A stretch of DNA of 64,000 bases from UBA1366 sp047602575 (GTDB lineage: Bacteria; Bacillota; Clostridia; Oscillospirales; Ruminococcaceae): the NCBI GenBank assembly GCA_047602575.1, contig JASGGY010000001.1, forward strand, positions 186,001 through 250,000. The letters are read 5' to 3'. This document shows, one piece after another, positions 28,071 to 36,818 of the stretch; positions within the stretch are counted from its first letter, which is position 1, and each line of letters opens with the position of its first letter. The notes under the pieces were generated by a model. That model was given only the letters and a program-made list of their open reading frames with translations. It did no database searches and was not told the origin of the DNA. Made by a program: the position numbers and the translations under genes.

Positions 28071-29003
28071 ATGGCAACTGTTTTCGTAACAGGCGCAAGT
28101 GGCATGATCGGAATGTATCTGACGTCGAGTCTGCTGCACAAGGGGCATCGTGTCTTTGGCGTGGACAACAAGACCAATGACTTTGTCGGTACAAACCCGA
28201 ATTACACCTTTGTGCAGTGTGACATTACAGATAAATCCACGGTTTCCGGCATCATCGAGAGCAATAAAATCGACTCGGTCGTGCATCTTGCCTGCTCGGT
28301 TGACAACGACATCGATTCCTATGTCACCGACGACGAGATCAAAAACAGCAAACTTGCCGACAAATATCTTTACAAATCCGCGGTTGACGCGTCGGTGAAA
28401 AACTTTGTCCTGCTCAGCACAACCCACGTTTACGGCGTGGTGAAGGGCAGAGAGCCGATCCGTGAAACAACGCCGGAAAAAGGTTCGTCAAACTACATCG
28501 ACATTAAGATGGCAGCGGAAGCCGCACTGTATAAGGAAGTGAAGAAGTCCGACATGGTGCCGGTCATTGTGCGTGTTGCGCCGGTTTATACCGCGGAATA
28601 CACGCAGAATCTCCGCGACCGCGTTTACGACCCGAAGGACGACGTTGCGTTTGTGGTAAACGACGGAGAATACGGCTTCTCGTTCTGCTGCGTGTTCAAT
28701 CTCATCGATTTCATCAACGGCATCATCGCGATTCCGTCCGGACGTTATGAGGGCATTTACAACGTATGCGACACCCGACCGACCACCGCGCGGGAGATCG
28801 TGGACTATGAGCGCGCGCACCACAGAATCGGTGCGGTCATCCAGAAAACGCTGTCCGGTATCAGCCTGCCCATCGGCAAGCAGCGCGCCAAGACGGACTA
28901 CCGCTACGTGGATTTCTCGAACCTGCTGAGCAACTGGCACTACGACAACACCAAAGCCCAGCGTATCTCGACCTTCCGTTGGAAGCTCTCCAACACCAAG
29001 TAA
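28071..29003 (+). CDS. NAD-dependent epimerase/dehydratase (extended SDR)
   Basis: Sugar-nucleotide-type oxidoreductase. It begins MATVFVTGASGMIGMYLTSS, where the GASGxIG motif binds NAD. The active-site Ser/Thr is in LLSTTHVYG and the YxxxK pair in SNYIDIKMAAE (Tyr and Lys). About 310 residues. The substrate cannot be told; UDP- or CDP-sugars are usual. The ATG at 28071 begins the Rossmann strand directly; earlier in-frame ATGs (28050, 28059) would add a short tail that overlaps the Shine-Dalgarno. It stands alone with a terminator behind it. Confidence 0.85.
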   Translation: MATVFVTGASGMIGMYLTSSLLHKGHRVFGVDNKTNDFVGTNPNYTFVQCDITDKSTVSGIIESNKIDSVVHLACSVDNDIDSYVTDDEIKNSKLADKYLYKSAVDASVKNFVLLSTTHVYGVVKGREPIRETTPEKGSSNYIDIKMAAEAALYKEVKKSDMVPVIVRVAPVYTAEYTQNLRDRVYDPKDDVAFVVNDGEYGFSFCCVFNLIDFINGIIAIPSGRYEGIYNVCDTRPTTAREIVDYERAHHRIGAVIQKTLSGISLPIGKQRAKTDYRYVDFSNLLSNWHYDNTKAQRISTFRWKLSNTK

Positions 29004-29012
29004 TACATAAAA

Positions 29013-29044
29013 CCGGTTCGCACAAGCGAGCCGGTTTTTTTATG
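29013..29044 (+). terminator. Intrinsic terminator after epimerase
   Basis: AAACCGGTTCGC pairs with GCGAGCCGGTTT across ACAA, followed by a T-run. Confidence 0.9.
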
Positions 29045-29053
29045 CCCAAATAA

Positions 29054-29100
29054 AAAGAGGTCAGAAACCAGAAATGCCCATTCTGACTTCTGACCTCTGA
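29054..29100 (-). terminator. Hairpin downstream of proS
   Basis: GAGGTCAGAA (29060-29069) pairs perfectly with TTCTGACCTC (29091-29100); on the minus strand a short T-run follows. Probable terminator of the valS-proS unit. Confidence 0.65.
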
Positions 29101-29103
29101 CTT

Positions 29104-30561
29104 CTAATACGCTTTGCCCCACAGCACCATGTGCTTTGCGGGCTTTCCGCAGCAGACACAGGTGCCGGAAAGCGCTTCCTGCTCGTTGGGGATGCAGCGC
29201 GAGCCCGCGCCGGTTTTTTCCTTGACCGCATCCTCGCAGGCTTCCCCGCCGCACCACATCGCCTTGATGAAGCCGTCACCCTGCTCGGTGAGCGCCGCGG
29301 TGATTTCGTCAAGTGTTGTGCAGGTGTAGGTGCGTTTGCCGCGGTTTTCGAGTGCTTTGGCAAGCAGCCCGTCGTGTACCGCCGCAAGCTTCTGCTGCGC
29401 CGCCGCAACGAATCCGGAAAGCGTCTGGTCAAGCACAACCGTCGTCTTTTCGCGGTTGTGGCGCGTCACGACGACGCACTGACCGTTTTCGATGTCCTTC
29501 GGACCGATCTCCACGCGCACGGGAACGCCCTTCATTTCGTATTCGGCATATTTCCAGCCGGGGGAGTTGTCAGAATCGTCGAGCTTCACGCGGATACCGG
29601 CAGCTTTGAGCGCAGTGTAAAGCGCGTTTGCCTTGTCAAGAACGCCCTCCTTGTGCTGCGCTACGGGGATGATCACGACCTGAATCGGTGCGATTGCCGG
29701 CGGCAGGACAAGCCCGTTGTCGTCGCCGTGGGTCATGATGATGCCGCCAATGAGCCGTGTTGAAACACCCCACGAGGTCTGGTGCGGGAACACGCGCTTG
29801 TTTTCCTTGTCGGTGTATTGAATGTCAAACGCCTGCGCGAAGCCGTCACCGAAATAGTGGCTTGTGCCGGCTTGCAGCGCCTTGCCGTCGTGCATCAGCG
29901 CCTCGATGGCATAGGTGGAAACCGCCCCCGCGAACTTGTCACTTTCGGTCTTTTTGCCCTTGATCACAGGCATTGCCAGCGACTTCTCGCAGAATTCCGC
30001 GTAGCAGTCAAGCATCCGTTCGGTTTCCCAAACGGCTTCCTCGGCGGTTGCATGAATGGTGTGACCCTCCTGCCAGAGAAATTCACGCGAGCGCAGGAAC
30101 GGGCGGGTTGTTTTTTCCCAACGGACAACAGACACCCACTGGTTATAAAGCTTCGGCAGATCGCGGTAGGAATGCACAATGTTCGCATAATGCTCGCAGA
30201 ACAGTGTTTCGGAGGTCGGGCGGACGCAGAGCCGCTCCTCAAGCCGCTCGCTGCCGCCGTGCGTCACCCATGCGACCTCCGGCGCAAAGCCCTTGACATG
30301 ATCCTTTTCCTTGTTGAGCAGGCTTTCCGGAATGAACATCGGCATACACACATTCTCGTGGCCGAGCGCTTTGAACATCCCGTCGAGAATCTTCTGCATG
30401 TTTTCCCAGATTGCGTAGCCGTAGGGGCGGATGACCATGCAGCCCTTGATGCTGGTGTATTCAATCAGCTCCGCTTTTTTGCAGATATCCGTATACCACT
30501 GGGCGAAATCCTCGTCCATGGAGGTGATGGCGCTGACCATCTTGTCATTGTTTTTTGCCAT
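29104..30561 (-). CDS. proS: Prolyl-tRNA synthetase (short, archaeal-like type)
   Basis: Charges tRNA-Pro. Class II motifs are visible: LCVRPTSETLFCEHYANIVH (motif 2 region), LPKLYNQWVSVVRWE, and GWGVSTRLIGG-like motif 3 (TSWGVSTRLIGGIIMTHGD). The 485 residues lack the large insertion domain of the E. coli type, which marks the ProS3 class found in many Clostridia. The C-terminus has the Cys-containing zinc-binding domain (CIPNEQE..GTCVCCGKPAKHM). Start ATG 30561 with AAAAGGA upstream. It lies directly behind valS. Confidence 0.95.
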   Translation of the reverse strand: MAKNNDKMVSAITSMDEDFAQWYTDICKKAELIEYTSIKGCMVIRPYGYAIWENMQKILDGMFKALGHENVCMPMFIPESLLNKEKDHVKGFAPEVAWVTHGGSERLEERLCVRPTSETLFCEHYANIVHSYRDLPKLYNQWVSVVRWEKTTRPFLRSREFLWQEGHTIHATAEEAVWETERMLDCYAEFCEKSLAMPVIKGKKTESDKFAGAVSTYAIEALMHDGKALQAGTSHYFGDGFAQAFDIQYTDKENKRVFPHQTSWGVSTRLIGGIIMTHGDDNGLVLPPAIAPIQVVIIPVAQHKEGVLDKANALYTALKAAGIRVKLDDSDNSPGWKYAEYEMKGVPVRVEIGPKDIENGQCVVVTRHNREKTTVVLDQTLSGFVAAAQQKLAAVHDGLLAKALENRGKRTYTCTTLDEITAALTEQGDGFIKAMWCGGEACEDAVKEKTGAGSRCIPNEQEALSGTCVCCGKPAKHMVLWGKAY

Positions 30562-30587
30562 AATAACCATCCTTTTAGGTTTTAGGT

Positions 30588-33209
30588 TTAGGGGTTTAGC
30601 CCCTGAATGGACTGCTCAATCTTCGCAAGCTTTTCCTGTGCTGCCGCAAGCTTGCCCTGTTCGGTCTGAACCAGCTTTTCGGGCGCTTTGGCAAGGAAGC
30701 TGGGGTTGTTAAGCTTTCCGGCCAAGAACGCCACATCCTTCTGCGCGGCTTTCTGCTCACGCGTCAGGCGGGCAAGCTCTTTTTCCACGTCAATGATGTC
30801 GGAAAGCGGGATGAAAATCCGCGCGTGCGGCGTGACCGCTGTCACCGTGTCGGCAGGGTTTTCCGGCGCTTCGAGCGTGATGCCGCTTGCCGACGCAAGG
30901 GCTTTAAAGAACAGCTCTCCCGCCGCGAACACGTCGGGGCAAGCGGTTTCGATATAAAGCGCCGCCTTGACGGACGGGGGCACGTTCATGCCGGTGCGTA
31001 GTGCGCGAACGGCACGGATTGCCTCAACGATTTTCTCGAAATCCTCCGCATCCGCCGAAAAGTCGAGCGCTTGCGTGTAAACCGGGAATTTCTCCGTCAT
31101 CAGAACGGACGCACCGCCGGTCAGTGTCTGCCAGATTTCCTCCGTAATAAAGGGCATAAACGGATGGAGTAGCTTTAGTATGCCCTGCATCACCCACACC
31201 AGAACACCCTGTGCCTGCGCCGCCGTTTCGCCGCCCGCAGAAATGCGCGGCTTTGTCAGCTCGATATACCAGTCGCAATAAATATCCCAGATAAAGTCAT
31301 ACAGCTTTGACACCGCCACGCCAAGCTCAAAGCTATCAAGGTTCGTGTTCACCTCGCCGGCAAGGCGGTTAAAGCCGGAGATGACCCACTTGTCCTCAAT
31401 GTTAAGCGTTTCGGGCAGACCGGCGGACTTAAAGCCCTCCGGCAAGTTCATCATGATAAAACGCGATGCGTTCCAAAGCTTGTTTGCGAAGTTTCGTGAA
31501 GCTTTTACCTTGTCGTCAAGGAAGCGCATGTCGTTTCCGGGGGAATTTCCGGTGACAAGCGAAAAACGCAGCGCATCCGCGCCGAACTGGTCAATCACAT
31601 CGAGCGGGTCGATGCCGTTGCCGAGGGATTTTGACATCTTGCGCCCCTGTGGGTCACGCACAAGCCCCGTGAACAGCACGGTGTCGAAAGGCTTTTCGCC
31701 CATCCATTCCAGCCCCGAGAAAATCATGCGGGCAACCCAGAAAAAGATAATATCATAGCCCGTAACGAGCGTGTTTGTGGGGTAAAAATATTTTAAATCT
31801 TCGGTTTCGTCGGGCCAGCCGAGCGTGGAGAACGGCCAGAGCGCCGATGAGAACCACGTGTCGAGCGTGTCCTCGTCCTGCCGCATTGCCTTGCCGCATT
31901 TCGGACAGGCTGCACCCGCGTCCTTTGTGACAACCATCTCGCCGCACGCGTCGCAGTAAAACGCCGGAATCCGATGCCCCCACCACAGCTGACGGGAAAT
32001 GCACCAGTCCTTGATGTTGTTCATCCAGTTATAATACACTTTGACAAACCGCTCCGGAATGATCTCAACACCGCCGTTTTCGACTACCTCGACAGCGGGC
32101 TTTGCGAGCGGTTCCATATTCACAAACCACTGCTCCGAAACGCGCGGCTCGACGGTTGACGAGCAGCGATAGCATGTTCCGACATTGTGCGCGTGATCCT
32201 CGACTTTTATCAAAAATCCCTGTGCTTCTAAGTTCGCGACAATTTTCTTGCGTGCGTCATAGCGGTCAAGACCGGCATAAGCAGGATAATCCGCCGTAAT
32301 TTTTGCGTCGTCGGTCATCACATTGATGATGGGAAGTTTATGGCGCAAGCCGACCTCAAAGTCGTTCGGATCATGGGCGGGAGTGATTTTTACAACGCCC
32401 GTGCCGAAATCAACGGCAACGTAATCATCCGCAATGACAGGGATTTCACGTCCGACCAGCGGCAGGCGCAGGGTTTTTCCGACAAAATCCTGATAACGCT
32501 CGTCGTTCGGATTAACTGCTACCGCCGTGTCGCCCAGCAGCGTTTCGGGGCGGGTTGTGGCGAGCTCCAGATACCCGCTGCCGTCCGTGAACGGATAGCG
32601 GATATGCCAGAAATGCCCCGCCTGGTCCTCATGTTCAACCTCTGCGTCGGAGATGGATGTCAGGCAGTGCGGACACCAGTTGATGATGCGCTCTCCCTTA
32701 TAAATCAAGCCCTTTTCGTACATCCGCACGAAAACTTCCTTTACGGCTTTGTTGCAGCCCTCGTCCATCGTGAAGCGCTCACGCGACCAATCGCAGGACG
32801 AGCCGAGCTTTTTGAGCTGCTCGATGATCCGACCGCCGTATTTGGCTTTCCATTCCCAAGCGCGCTCGAGGAACTTCTCGCGCCCGAGGTCTTCCTTTGA
32901 AACGCCCTCCTTGCGCATTGCTTCGACGATTTTCGCTTCTGTGGCAATGGAAGCGTGATCCGTTCCCGGCACCCACAGCGCCGCGTAGCCGCTCATGCGT
33001 TTGTAGCGGATGAGGATGTCCTGTAACGTATTGTTGAGCGCGTGCCCCATGTGAAGCTGCCCTGTGATATTCGGCGGCGGAATCACAATCGTGTACGGCT
33101 TTTTGTCCGGGTCGGGCTTTGCCTTGAAGCATTCGCCGTCCAGCCAGAACTGATAAATTCTGTCCTCAAATTCCTTTGGCTCGTATGCTTTTGAAAGCTC
33201 TTTTTTCAT
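30588..33209 (-). CDS. valS: Valyl-tRNA synthetase
   Basis: Class I synthetase that charges tRNA-Val and edits threonine. The 873 residues include the HIGH-type motif PPPNITGQLHMGHALN at about residue 45, the CP1 editing domain, a zinc-type CPKCG pair, the KMSKS motif GRKMSKSLGNG near residue 525, and a C-terminal coiled coil rich in Lys, Ala and Glu. Normal length and intact. It is the first gene of a valS-proS pair. No T-box leader could be recognised upstream. Confidence 0.97.
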   Translation of the reverse strand: MKKELSKAYEPKEFEDRIYQFWLDGECFKAKPDPDKKPYTIVIPPPNITGQLHMGHALNNTLQDILIRYKRMSGYAALWVPGTDHASIATEAKIVEAMRKEGVSKEDLGREKFLERAWEWKAKYGGRIIEQLKKLGSSCDWSRERFTMDEGCNKAVKEVFVRMYEKGLIYKGERIINWCPHCLTSISDAEVEHEDQAGHFWHIRYPFTDGSGYLELATTRPETLLGDTAVAVNPNDERYQDFVGKTLRLPLVGREIPVIADDYVAVDFGTGVVKITPAHDPNDFEVGLRHKLPIINVMTDDAKITADYPAYAGLDRYDARKKIVANLEAQGFLIKVEDHAHNVGTCYRCSSTVEPRVSEQWFVNMEPLAKPAVEVVENGGVEIIPERFVKVYYNWMNNIKDWCISRQLWWGHRIPAFYCDACGEMVVTKDAGAACPKCGKAMRQDEDTLDTWFSSALWPFSTLGWPDETEDLKYFYPTNTLVTGYDIIFFWVARMIFSGLEWMGEKPFDTVLFTGLVRDPQGRKMSKSLGNGIDPLDVIDQFGADALRFSLVTGNSPGNDMRFLDDKVKASRNFANKLWNASRFIMMNLPEGFKSAGLPETLNIEDKWVISGFNRLAGEVNTNLDSFELGVAVSKLYDFIWDIYCDWYIELTKPRISAGGETAAQAQGVLVWVMQGILKLLHPFMPFITEEIWQTLTGGASVLMTEKFPVYTQALDFSADAEDFEKIVEAIRAVRALRTGMNVPPSVKAALYIETACPDVFAAGELFFKALASASGITLEAPENPADTVTAVTPHARIFIPLSDIIDVEKELARLTREQKAAQKDVAFLAGKLNNPSFLAKAPEKLVQTEQGKLAAAQEKLAKIEQSIQGLNP

Positions 33210-33339
33210 AAAAATTCAATCCTTTCATCATATATCAGTCAATCAGCCCGCCGGACTCGCACGCCGGGTTGTCTGATGAGGAAAGGCAGTTGTTCTCGCT
33301 GCATAAAAATCCCTTTCACAATCAAAATAATCACTATTT

Positions 33340-33368
33340 ATTATGGCACATTCCGCACAAAAAGTCAA
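33340..33368 (-). promoter_or_regulatory. Promoter for valS-proS
   Basis: On the minus strand TTGACT (33368-33363), 17 bp, CATAAT (33345-33340). The leader is about 125 nt and holds a GC hairpin (CCCGGC..GCGGG type). Confidence 0.55.
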
Positions 33369-33408
33369 ACAATTTTTTGCAAACCGCGTGTGCGGCAGTT
33401 TTTACAAC

Positions 33409-33438
33409 AAAAAGCCCCCGCACACACGGAGGCTTTTT
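33409..33438. terminator. Bidirectional hairpin between valS leader and mannanase end
   Basis: AAAAAGCC and an inner CCG pair with CGG and GGCTTTTT. It serves the mannanase gene on the minus strand. Confidence 0.7.
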
Positions 33439-33448
33439 AATTGCTGAC

Positions 33449-34474
33449 TTATTCAAACACAGTGCAGGGCTGGGAAGTCGCTAGGATGCCGTTTTCGCCG
33501 TTGATGAGCACCTCGCCCCAGTCAGAGGAAAGCACCGAGCCGTCCCATTCTTTGGCAAGATCCAGATATTCCACGCCGCCGCCGTTGCCCTTCCAGCTCC
33601 AGCCCAGATAGCCGACGGAGAGCTCCTGACAATGCTTCATAATATAACTCTCGTCCACGTCGCCGTCGGAGTGCTTGTAGCCGAACTCGCCCACGCACAC
33701 GCAAAGCCCCATCTCGCGCACGCCGTCAAGGTTTGCGTCAATGCTGTTTACATTCTTGCCAGCCGTGCCGTACATATGAACGGAGAACATCGTGTTTTTC
33801 TCGCTGTCGGAGGCGAAAACTGCCGATCCGGTGTCCATGATGCAATCGCCGTACTGTCCCCAGCCCGCCGCGTCAACCATGAGGGTGTTCTTGATGCCCG
33901 CCGCGCGGATTTCCGGAATCACCTGTGTGTAGCCTGCTTTCCAGGTGGCGCTGTCCCATGTGCCCACCCACTCGTTGGCGATGTTGAGGATGACATAAGC
34001 TTCGTTGCCGATGAGCGCGTCCTTGATGTCGATCCAGTACTGCGCGGCGGCTTCAAGCGACGCGATGTCGTCCTTGCCCGTTGCGTCATGCACCTCAAGA
34101 ATCGCAATCAGCTTGTTCTCGCGGCAGGTTTTGATCAGGCTTTTCACCGTTTTCGCGTCATCCCTTGACCACTGTCCGCCGTCGGAAAGCACAATGCGGA
34201 TGCTGTTTGCACCCGTCGCGGCGATGGCTGGGATCGCGATTGCGTCGTCGCTTGCGAACCAGGCGTGCGCGTGGTTGATGCCGCGGAACACGAACGGCTG
34301 TCCGTTTGCGTCAAGCAGCTCCGTGCCGCTGACGGTGAAGCCGCCGGTGACCGCGTCCGGTGTCGAAGCGGCTGGGATCAGTGATGCCGAACCGCCGGAG
34401 GAGTCGCTGTCCGCGCAGCCCACGGCGGAGAACAGCAGTATTAGGGGCAGCAGCAGGGAAAAAATTTTTTTCAT
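33449..34474 (-). CDS. GH5 (subfamily 8-like) endo-beta-mannanase lipoprotein
   Basis: Would cut internal beta-1,4 bonds of mannan or galactomannan at the cell surface. The signal peptide MKKIFSLLLPLILLFSAVGC has a lipobox with Cys20, so it is membrane anchored. The catalytic domain shows FRGINHAHAWFA, LEVHDATG, the acid/base Glu in ILNIANEWVG and the nucleophile Glu in VGEFGYKHSDGD. These are typical of GH5_8 mannanases. About 341 residues and no extra binding module. The start at 34474 is the only one that yields a proper signal peptide. Confidence 0.88.
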   Translation of the reverse strand: MKKIFSLLLPLILLFSAVGCADSDSSGGSASLIPAASTPDAVTGGFTVSGTELLDANGQPFVFRGINHAHAWFASDDAIAIPAIAATGANSIRIVLSDGGQWSRDDAKTVKSLIKTCRENKLIAILEVHDATGKDDIASLEAAAQYWIDIKDALIGNEAYVILNIANEWVGTWDSATWKAGYTQVIPEIRAAGIKNTLMVDAAGWGQYGDCIMDTGSAVFASDSEKNTMFSVHMYGTAGKNVNSIDANLDGVREMGLCVCVGEFGYKHSDGDVDESYIMKHCQELSVGYLGWSWKGNGGGVEYLDLAKEWDGSVLSSDWGEVLINGENGILATSQPCTVFE

Positions 34475-34533
34475 GCGGGAACGTCCTTTCGGTTGAAAAT
34501 GAAGCTTCATTTAGCTAATCGTCTGATAAAATA

Positions 34534-34562
34534 AGTCTATCACGCCGCAAAAAGCTTGTCAA
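34534..34562 (-). promoter_or_regulatory. Promoter for the mannanase gene
   Basis: On the minus strand TTGACA (34562-34557), 17 bp, TAGACT (34539-34534). Confidence 0.7.
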
Positions 34563-34655
34563 TCCGCACCGCATTTTTCAATCGTTTGCGCAGGAATATT
34601 CGTAGAAACCGACAGATTCCCGCCCGGAAAACTGGCGAACAGGCTAAAGCGGCAA

Positions 34656-34691
34656 GGAAAAACCAGAGCGGAACATGATGTCCCGCTCTGG
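34656..34691 (-). terminator. Intrinsic terminator after the LCP gene
   Basis: CCAGAGCGG (34663-34671) pairs with CCGCTCTGG (34683-34691); a T-run follows on the minus strand. Confidence 0.9.
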
Positions 34692-34698
34692 TGTGAAT

Positions 34699-35952
34699 TC
34701 ATTCCCCGTAAAGCTCTTTTTTCAGTGCGGCTGTATTCGCCGCGAAGTCAGGCACAAGCACTGACATATCGCGTATGGTCATGGAGCGGTAGGAATTGTT
34801 CAGCGGGATGCGCAGTTGGTTGATGTCATAGCTGAGATAGGTGGGCGCTTTCAGGATCATGCCGAACACCTCTCCCTGCGTCATGTCGGTGGTGATCTGG
34901 GGGAAGAACACGTCCACGAAGTCGCTGAGCTCGGAAACGCTCATGCCCTTTGCCTTTTCGATGACCTTCATCAGCACGTCGCGCTGGCGCTGGGTGCGCT
35001 GGTAGTCGGCGTTGCCCACATAGCGGATGCGGCAGTAGCCAAGCGCCTGCTTGCCGGTGAGGTTGTAGGTTCCGCCGCCGGAAAGCTTGTCGGTATCAAG
35101 CGGATCGCCTTCGAGCTTGTTCTGCTCTTGAATATAATTGTTCATCACCGCAACCTCGGCGTCGGTGACGGTGATTTGCACGCCGCCGATCTCGTCGATG
35201 ACGTCCATGAACGAATAGAAATTCACCTGCGCAAAGCGGTCGATGCGGATGCCGAAGTTATTCTGGATGGTGGAGATGAGCATCGCCGGACCGCCGAAGG
35301 CATACGCGGCGTTGATGCGGTTGTTCTGTTTTCCCGGAATGGCGACGTAGAGGTCGCGCATGAAGGAGGTGAGCGTGATTTCTTTGGTTTCTTTGTTGAT
35401 GGAAACGAGGATCATACTGTCGGAGCGTCCGCGTTCGGTCTTGCTGCGCGCGTCCGTGCCGACGAGGAGGATGTTGTAGACATTGTCACTGAAGGTCAGC
35501 TCCTGCGCGTGATTCTTAAGGTTGTCAATCAGATCCTGATCCGCCTTGTCAATGTCGCTCTGGTCGGAATTGATCGCGTTGCTGTCCGTGTCGTCGTCGG
35601 GGATGGAGTCGAGAATGCTGTTGTCGAAGGTGGAGGGAACATAGTTGATCTTCCCCACCTTCTGCCACACCAGCGCAAGCGCCACACCGGACACAACAAA
35701 CACCGCCGCCAGAACCGAAACCAGCACGGTGATGATTACACGGCGTTTTGTCCAGCTTTTTTTGCGGCGCTTTCCGCCGCGCGGCGGGTTGGTATCGCCG
35801 TGCAGGATTTGTTCTCCCGCGGCGGTGTCGGCATCGTCCGCTTGCTGCTTTTTTTGCATCGCCTCGGAAATGATCCGGTCAAGCGCTTTATCATCCATAT
35901 CATTCATGGCAATGCCCATGCACTCCATGCTCAAATCGCTGTGAAAGAGCAC
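34699..35952 (-). CDS. LytR-CpsA-Psr (LCP) family cell-wall glycopolymer ligase
   Basis: Attaches teichoic-acid-like or capsular polymers to peptidoglycan on the outer face of the membrane. The order is an acidic cytoplasmic N-terminus of about 65 residues, a basic RRKKSWTKRR patch, one membrane helix (VIITVLVSVLAAVFVVSGVA) and then the LCP domain with NILLVGTDARS, RGRSDSMILVSI, TLTSFMRDLYVAIPG and NRINAAYAFGG. The catalytic Arg/Asp pattern is complete. It starts at a GTG (35952), 11 nt after GGAGG; an ATG closer to the Shine-Dalgarno is out of frame. Confidence 0.9.
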   Translation of the reverse strand: MLFHSDLSMECMGIAMNDMDDKALDRIISEAMQKKQQADDADTAAGEQILHGDTNPPRGGKRRKKSWTKRRVIITVLVSVLAAVFVVSGVALALVWQKVGKINYVPSTFDNSILDSIPDDDTDSNAINSDQSDIDKADQDLIDNLKNHAQELTFSDNVYNILLVGTDARSKTERGRSDSMILVSINKETKEITLTSFMRDLYVAIPGKQNNRINAAYAFGGPAMLISTIQNNFGIRIDRFAQVNFYSFMDVIDEIGGVQITVTDAEVAVMNNYIQEQNKLEGDPLDTDKLSGGGTYNLTGKQALGYCRIRYVGNADYQRTQRQRDVLMKVIEKAKGMSVSELSDFVDVFFPQITTDMTQGEVFGMILKAPTYLSYDINQLRIPLNNSYRSMTIRDMSVLVPDFAANTAALKKELYGE

Positions 35953-36037
35953 GCATGGGCTCGCCTCCTCTCCTCATCTGATTTATTTGTTCTTTACACG
36001 CAAAAAGCCTTGTCCGTTCACGATTGAAATCTCTGTT

Positions 36038-36066
36038 ATTATACACCTTACAGGAAAAATTATCAA
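36038..36066 (-). promoter_or_regulatory. Sigma-A promoter for the LCP gene
   Basis: On the minus strand TTGATA (36066-36061), 17 bp, TATAAT (36043-36038). Confidence 0.75.
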
Positions 36067-36139
36067 CCTTTTTTTTAGTGTTTTCGCCAAATGGTGAAAA
36101 ATTTTACATTGCCGCATCACTTTTCGCCGGAAAAACCGG

Positions 36140-36168
36140 TTGCATTCCGCGAAGCGCCGTGCTATAAT
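36140..36168 (+). promoter_or_regulatory. Sigma-A promoter for the flavodoxin gene
   Basis: TTGCAT (36140-36145), 17 bp, TATAAT (36163-36168), close to the AGGAGG of the gene. Confidence 0.7.
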
Positions 36169-36192
36169 GTCGGTAAAAGGAGGCGTTGTCTG

Positions 36193-36681
36193 ATGAAAGC
36201 CATCGTCATTTATTATTCGCTCGAGGGAAACACGGAGCTGGTTGCGCAGGAAATCGCCAAAAATACCGGCGCGGAACTGTTCCGGCTTGTTCCGGAAAAG
36301 CAATATCCCGACAAGGGTATCGCGAAATTTTTCTGGGGCGGAAAGAGCGTGATGTTCGGCGACAAGCCCGCGCTGAAAAATCCCGTACCCGATCTGTCGG
36401 AATTCGACACTGTGTTTGTCGGCACGCCGGTGTGGGCGGGTTCGTTCGCGCCGCCGCTGAACACGTTTCTCAGCGGCACGGATCTATCGGGAAAAAATGT
36501 GGCTTTCTTTGTCTGCTGCGGCGGGGGAAGCACGGAGAAGTGCTTCCAAAAGCTCGGAAAGGCAGCCGAAGGCGCGAACATTTTAAACCGACTCGATTTT
36601 GTTGATCCGCGCAAAGCCGACCCCGCCGAAGTCGCCTGCAAGGTGAAAAATTACTGCAGCGCGCTGGAGCTGTGGAAGTAA
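36193..36681 (+). CDS. Flavodoxin-like protein
   Basis: FMN-binding electron carrier or small quinone/flavin reductase of the flavodoxin_4 type. The N-terminal phosphate-binding loop reads IYYSLEGNTELVAQEIA, and the FMN loop VFVGTPVWAGSFAPPLNTFL is clear. A CCGGG loop follows (FFVCCGGGSTEKC). 162 residues. AGGAGG lies before the ATG at 36193. It stands alone with its own promoter. Confidence 0.87.
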   Translation: MKAIVIYYSLEGNTELVAQEIAKNTGAELFRLVPEKQYPDKGIAKFFWGGKSVMFGDKPALKNPVPDLSEFDTVFVGTPVWAGSFAPPLNTFLSGTDLSGKNVAFFVCCGGGSTEKCFQKLGKAAEGANILNRLDFVDPRKADPAEVACKVKNYCSALELWK

Positions 36682-36753
36682 TTCCCGCCCCGTCCGTCAT
36701 CAGGAAAACGTGATAGCTCCGCCGTTTACCCCCGCGGAAATCGTTGCATTCCC

Positions 36754-36782
36754 TTGATAAACCGCATAGAATGTGATATAAT
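36754..36782 (+). promoter_or_regulatory. Sigma-A promoter for the M20 peptidase gene
   Basis: TTGATA (36754-36759), 17 bp, TATAAT (36777-36782). Confidence 0.7.
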
Positions 36783-36818
36783 CAGGAGAGAGCGATTTTC
36801 ACGGGAGGGGGTGAAACG

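Noticed and set aside
33210..33340. A T-box riboswitch in front of valS
   Set aside because: The leader is only about 125 nt and lacks the conserved AGGGTGGNACCGCG T-box sequence and its terminator/anti-terminator pair.
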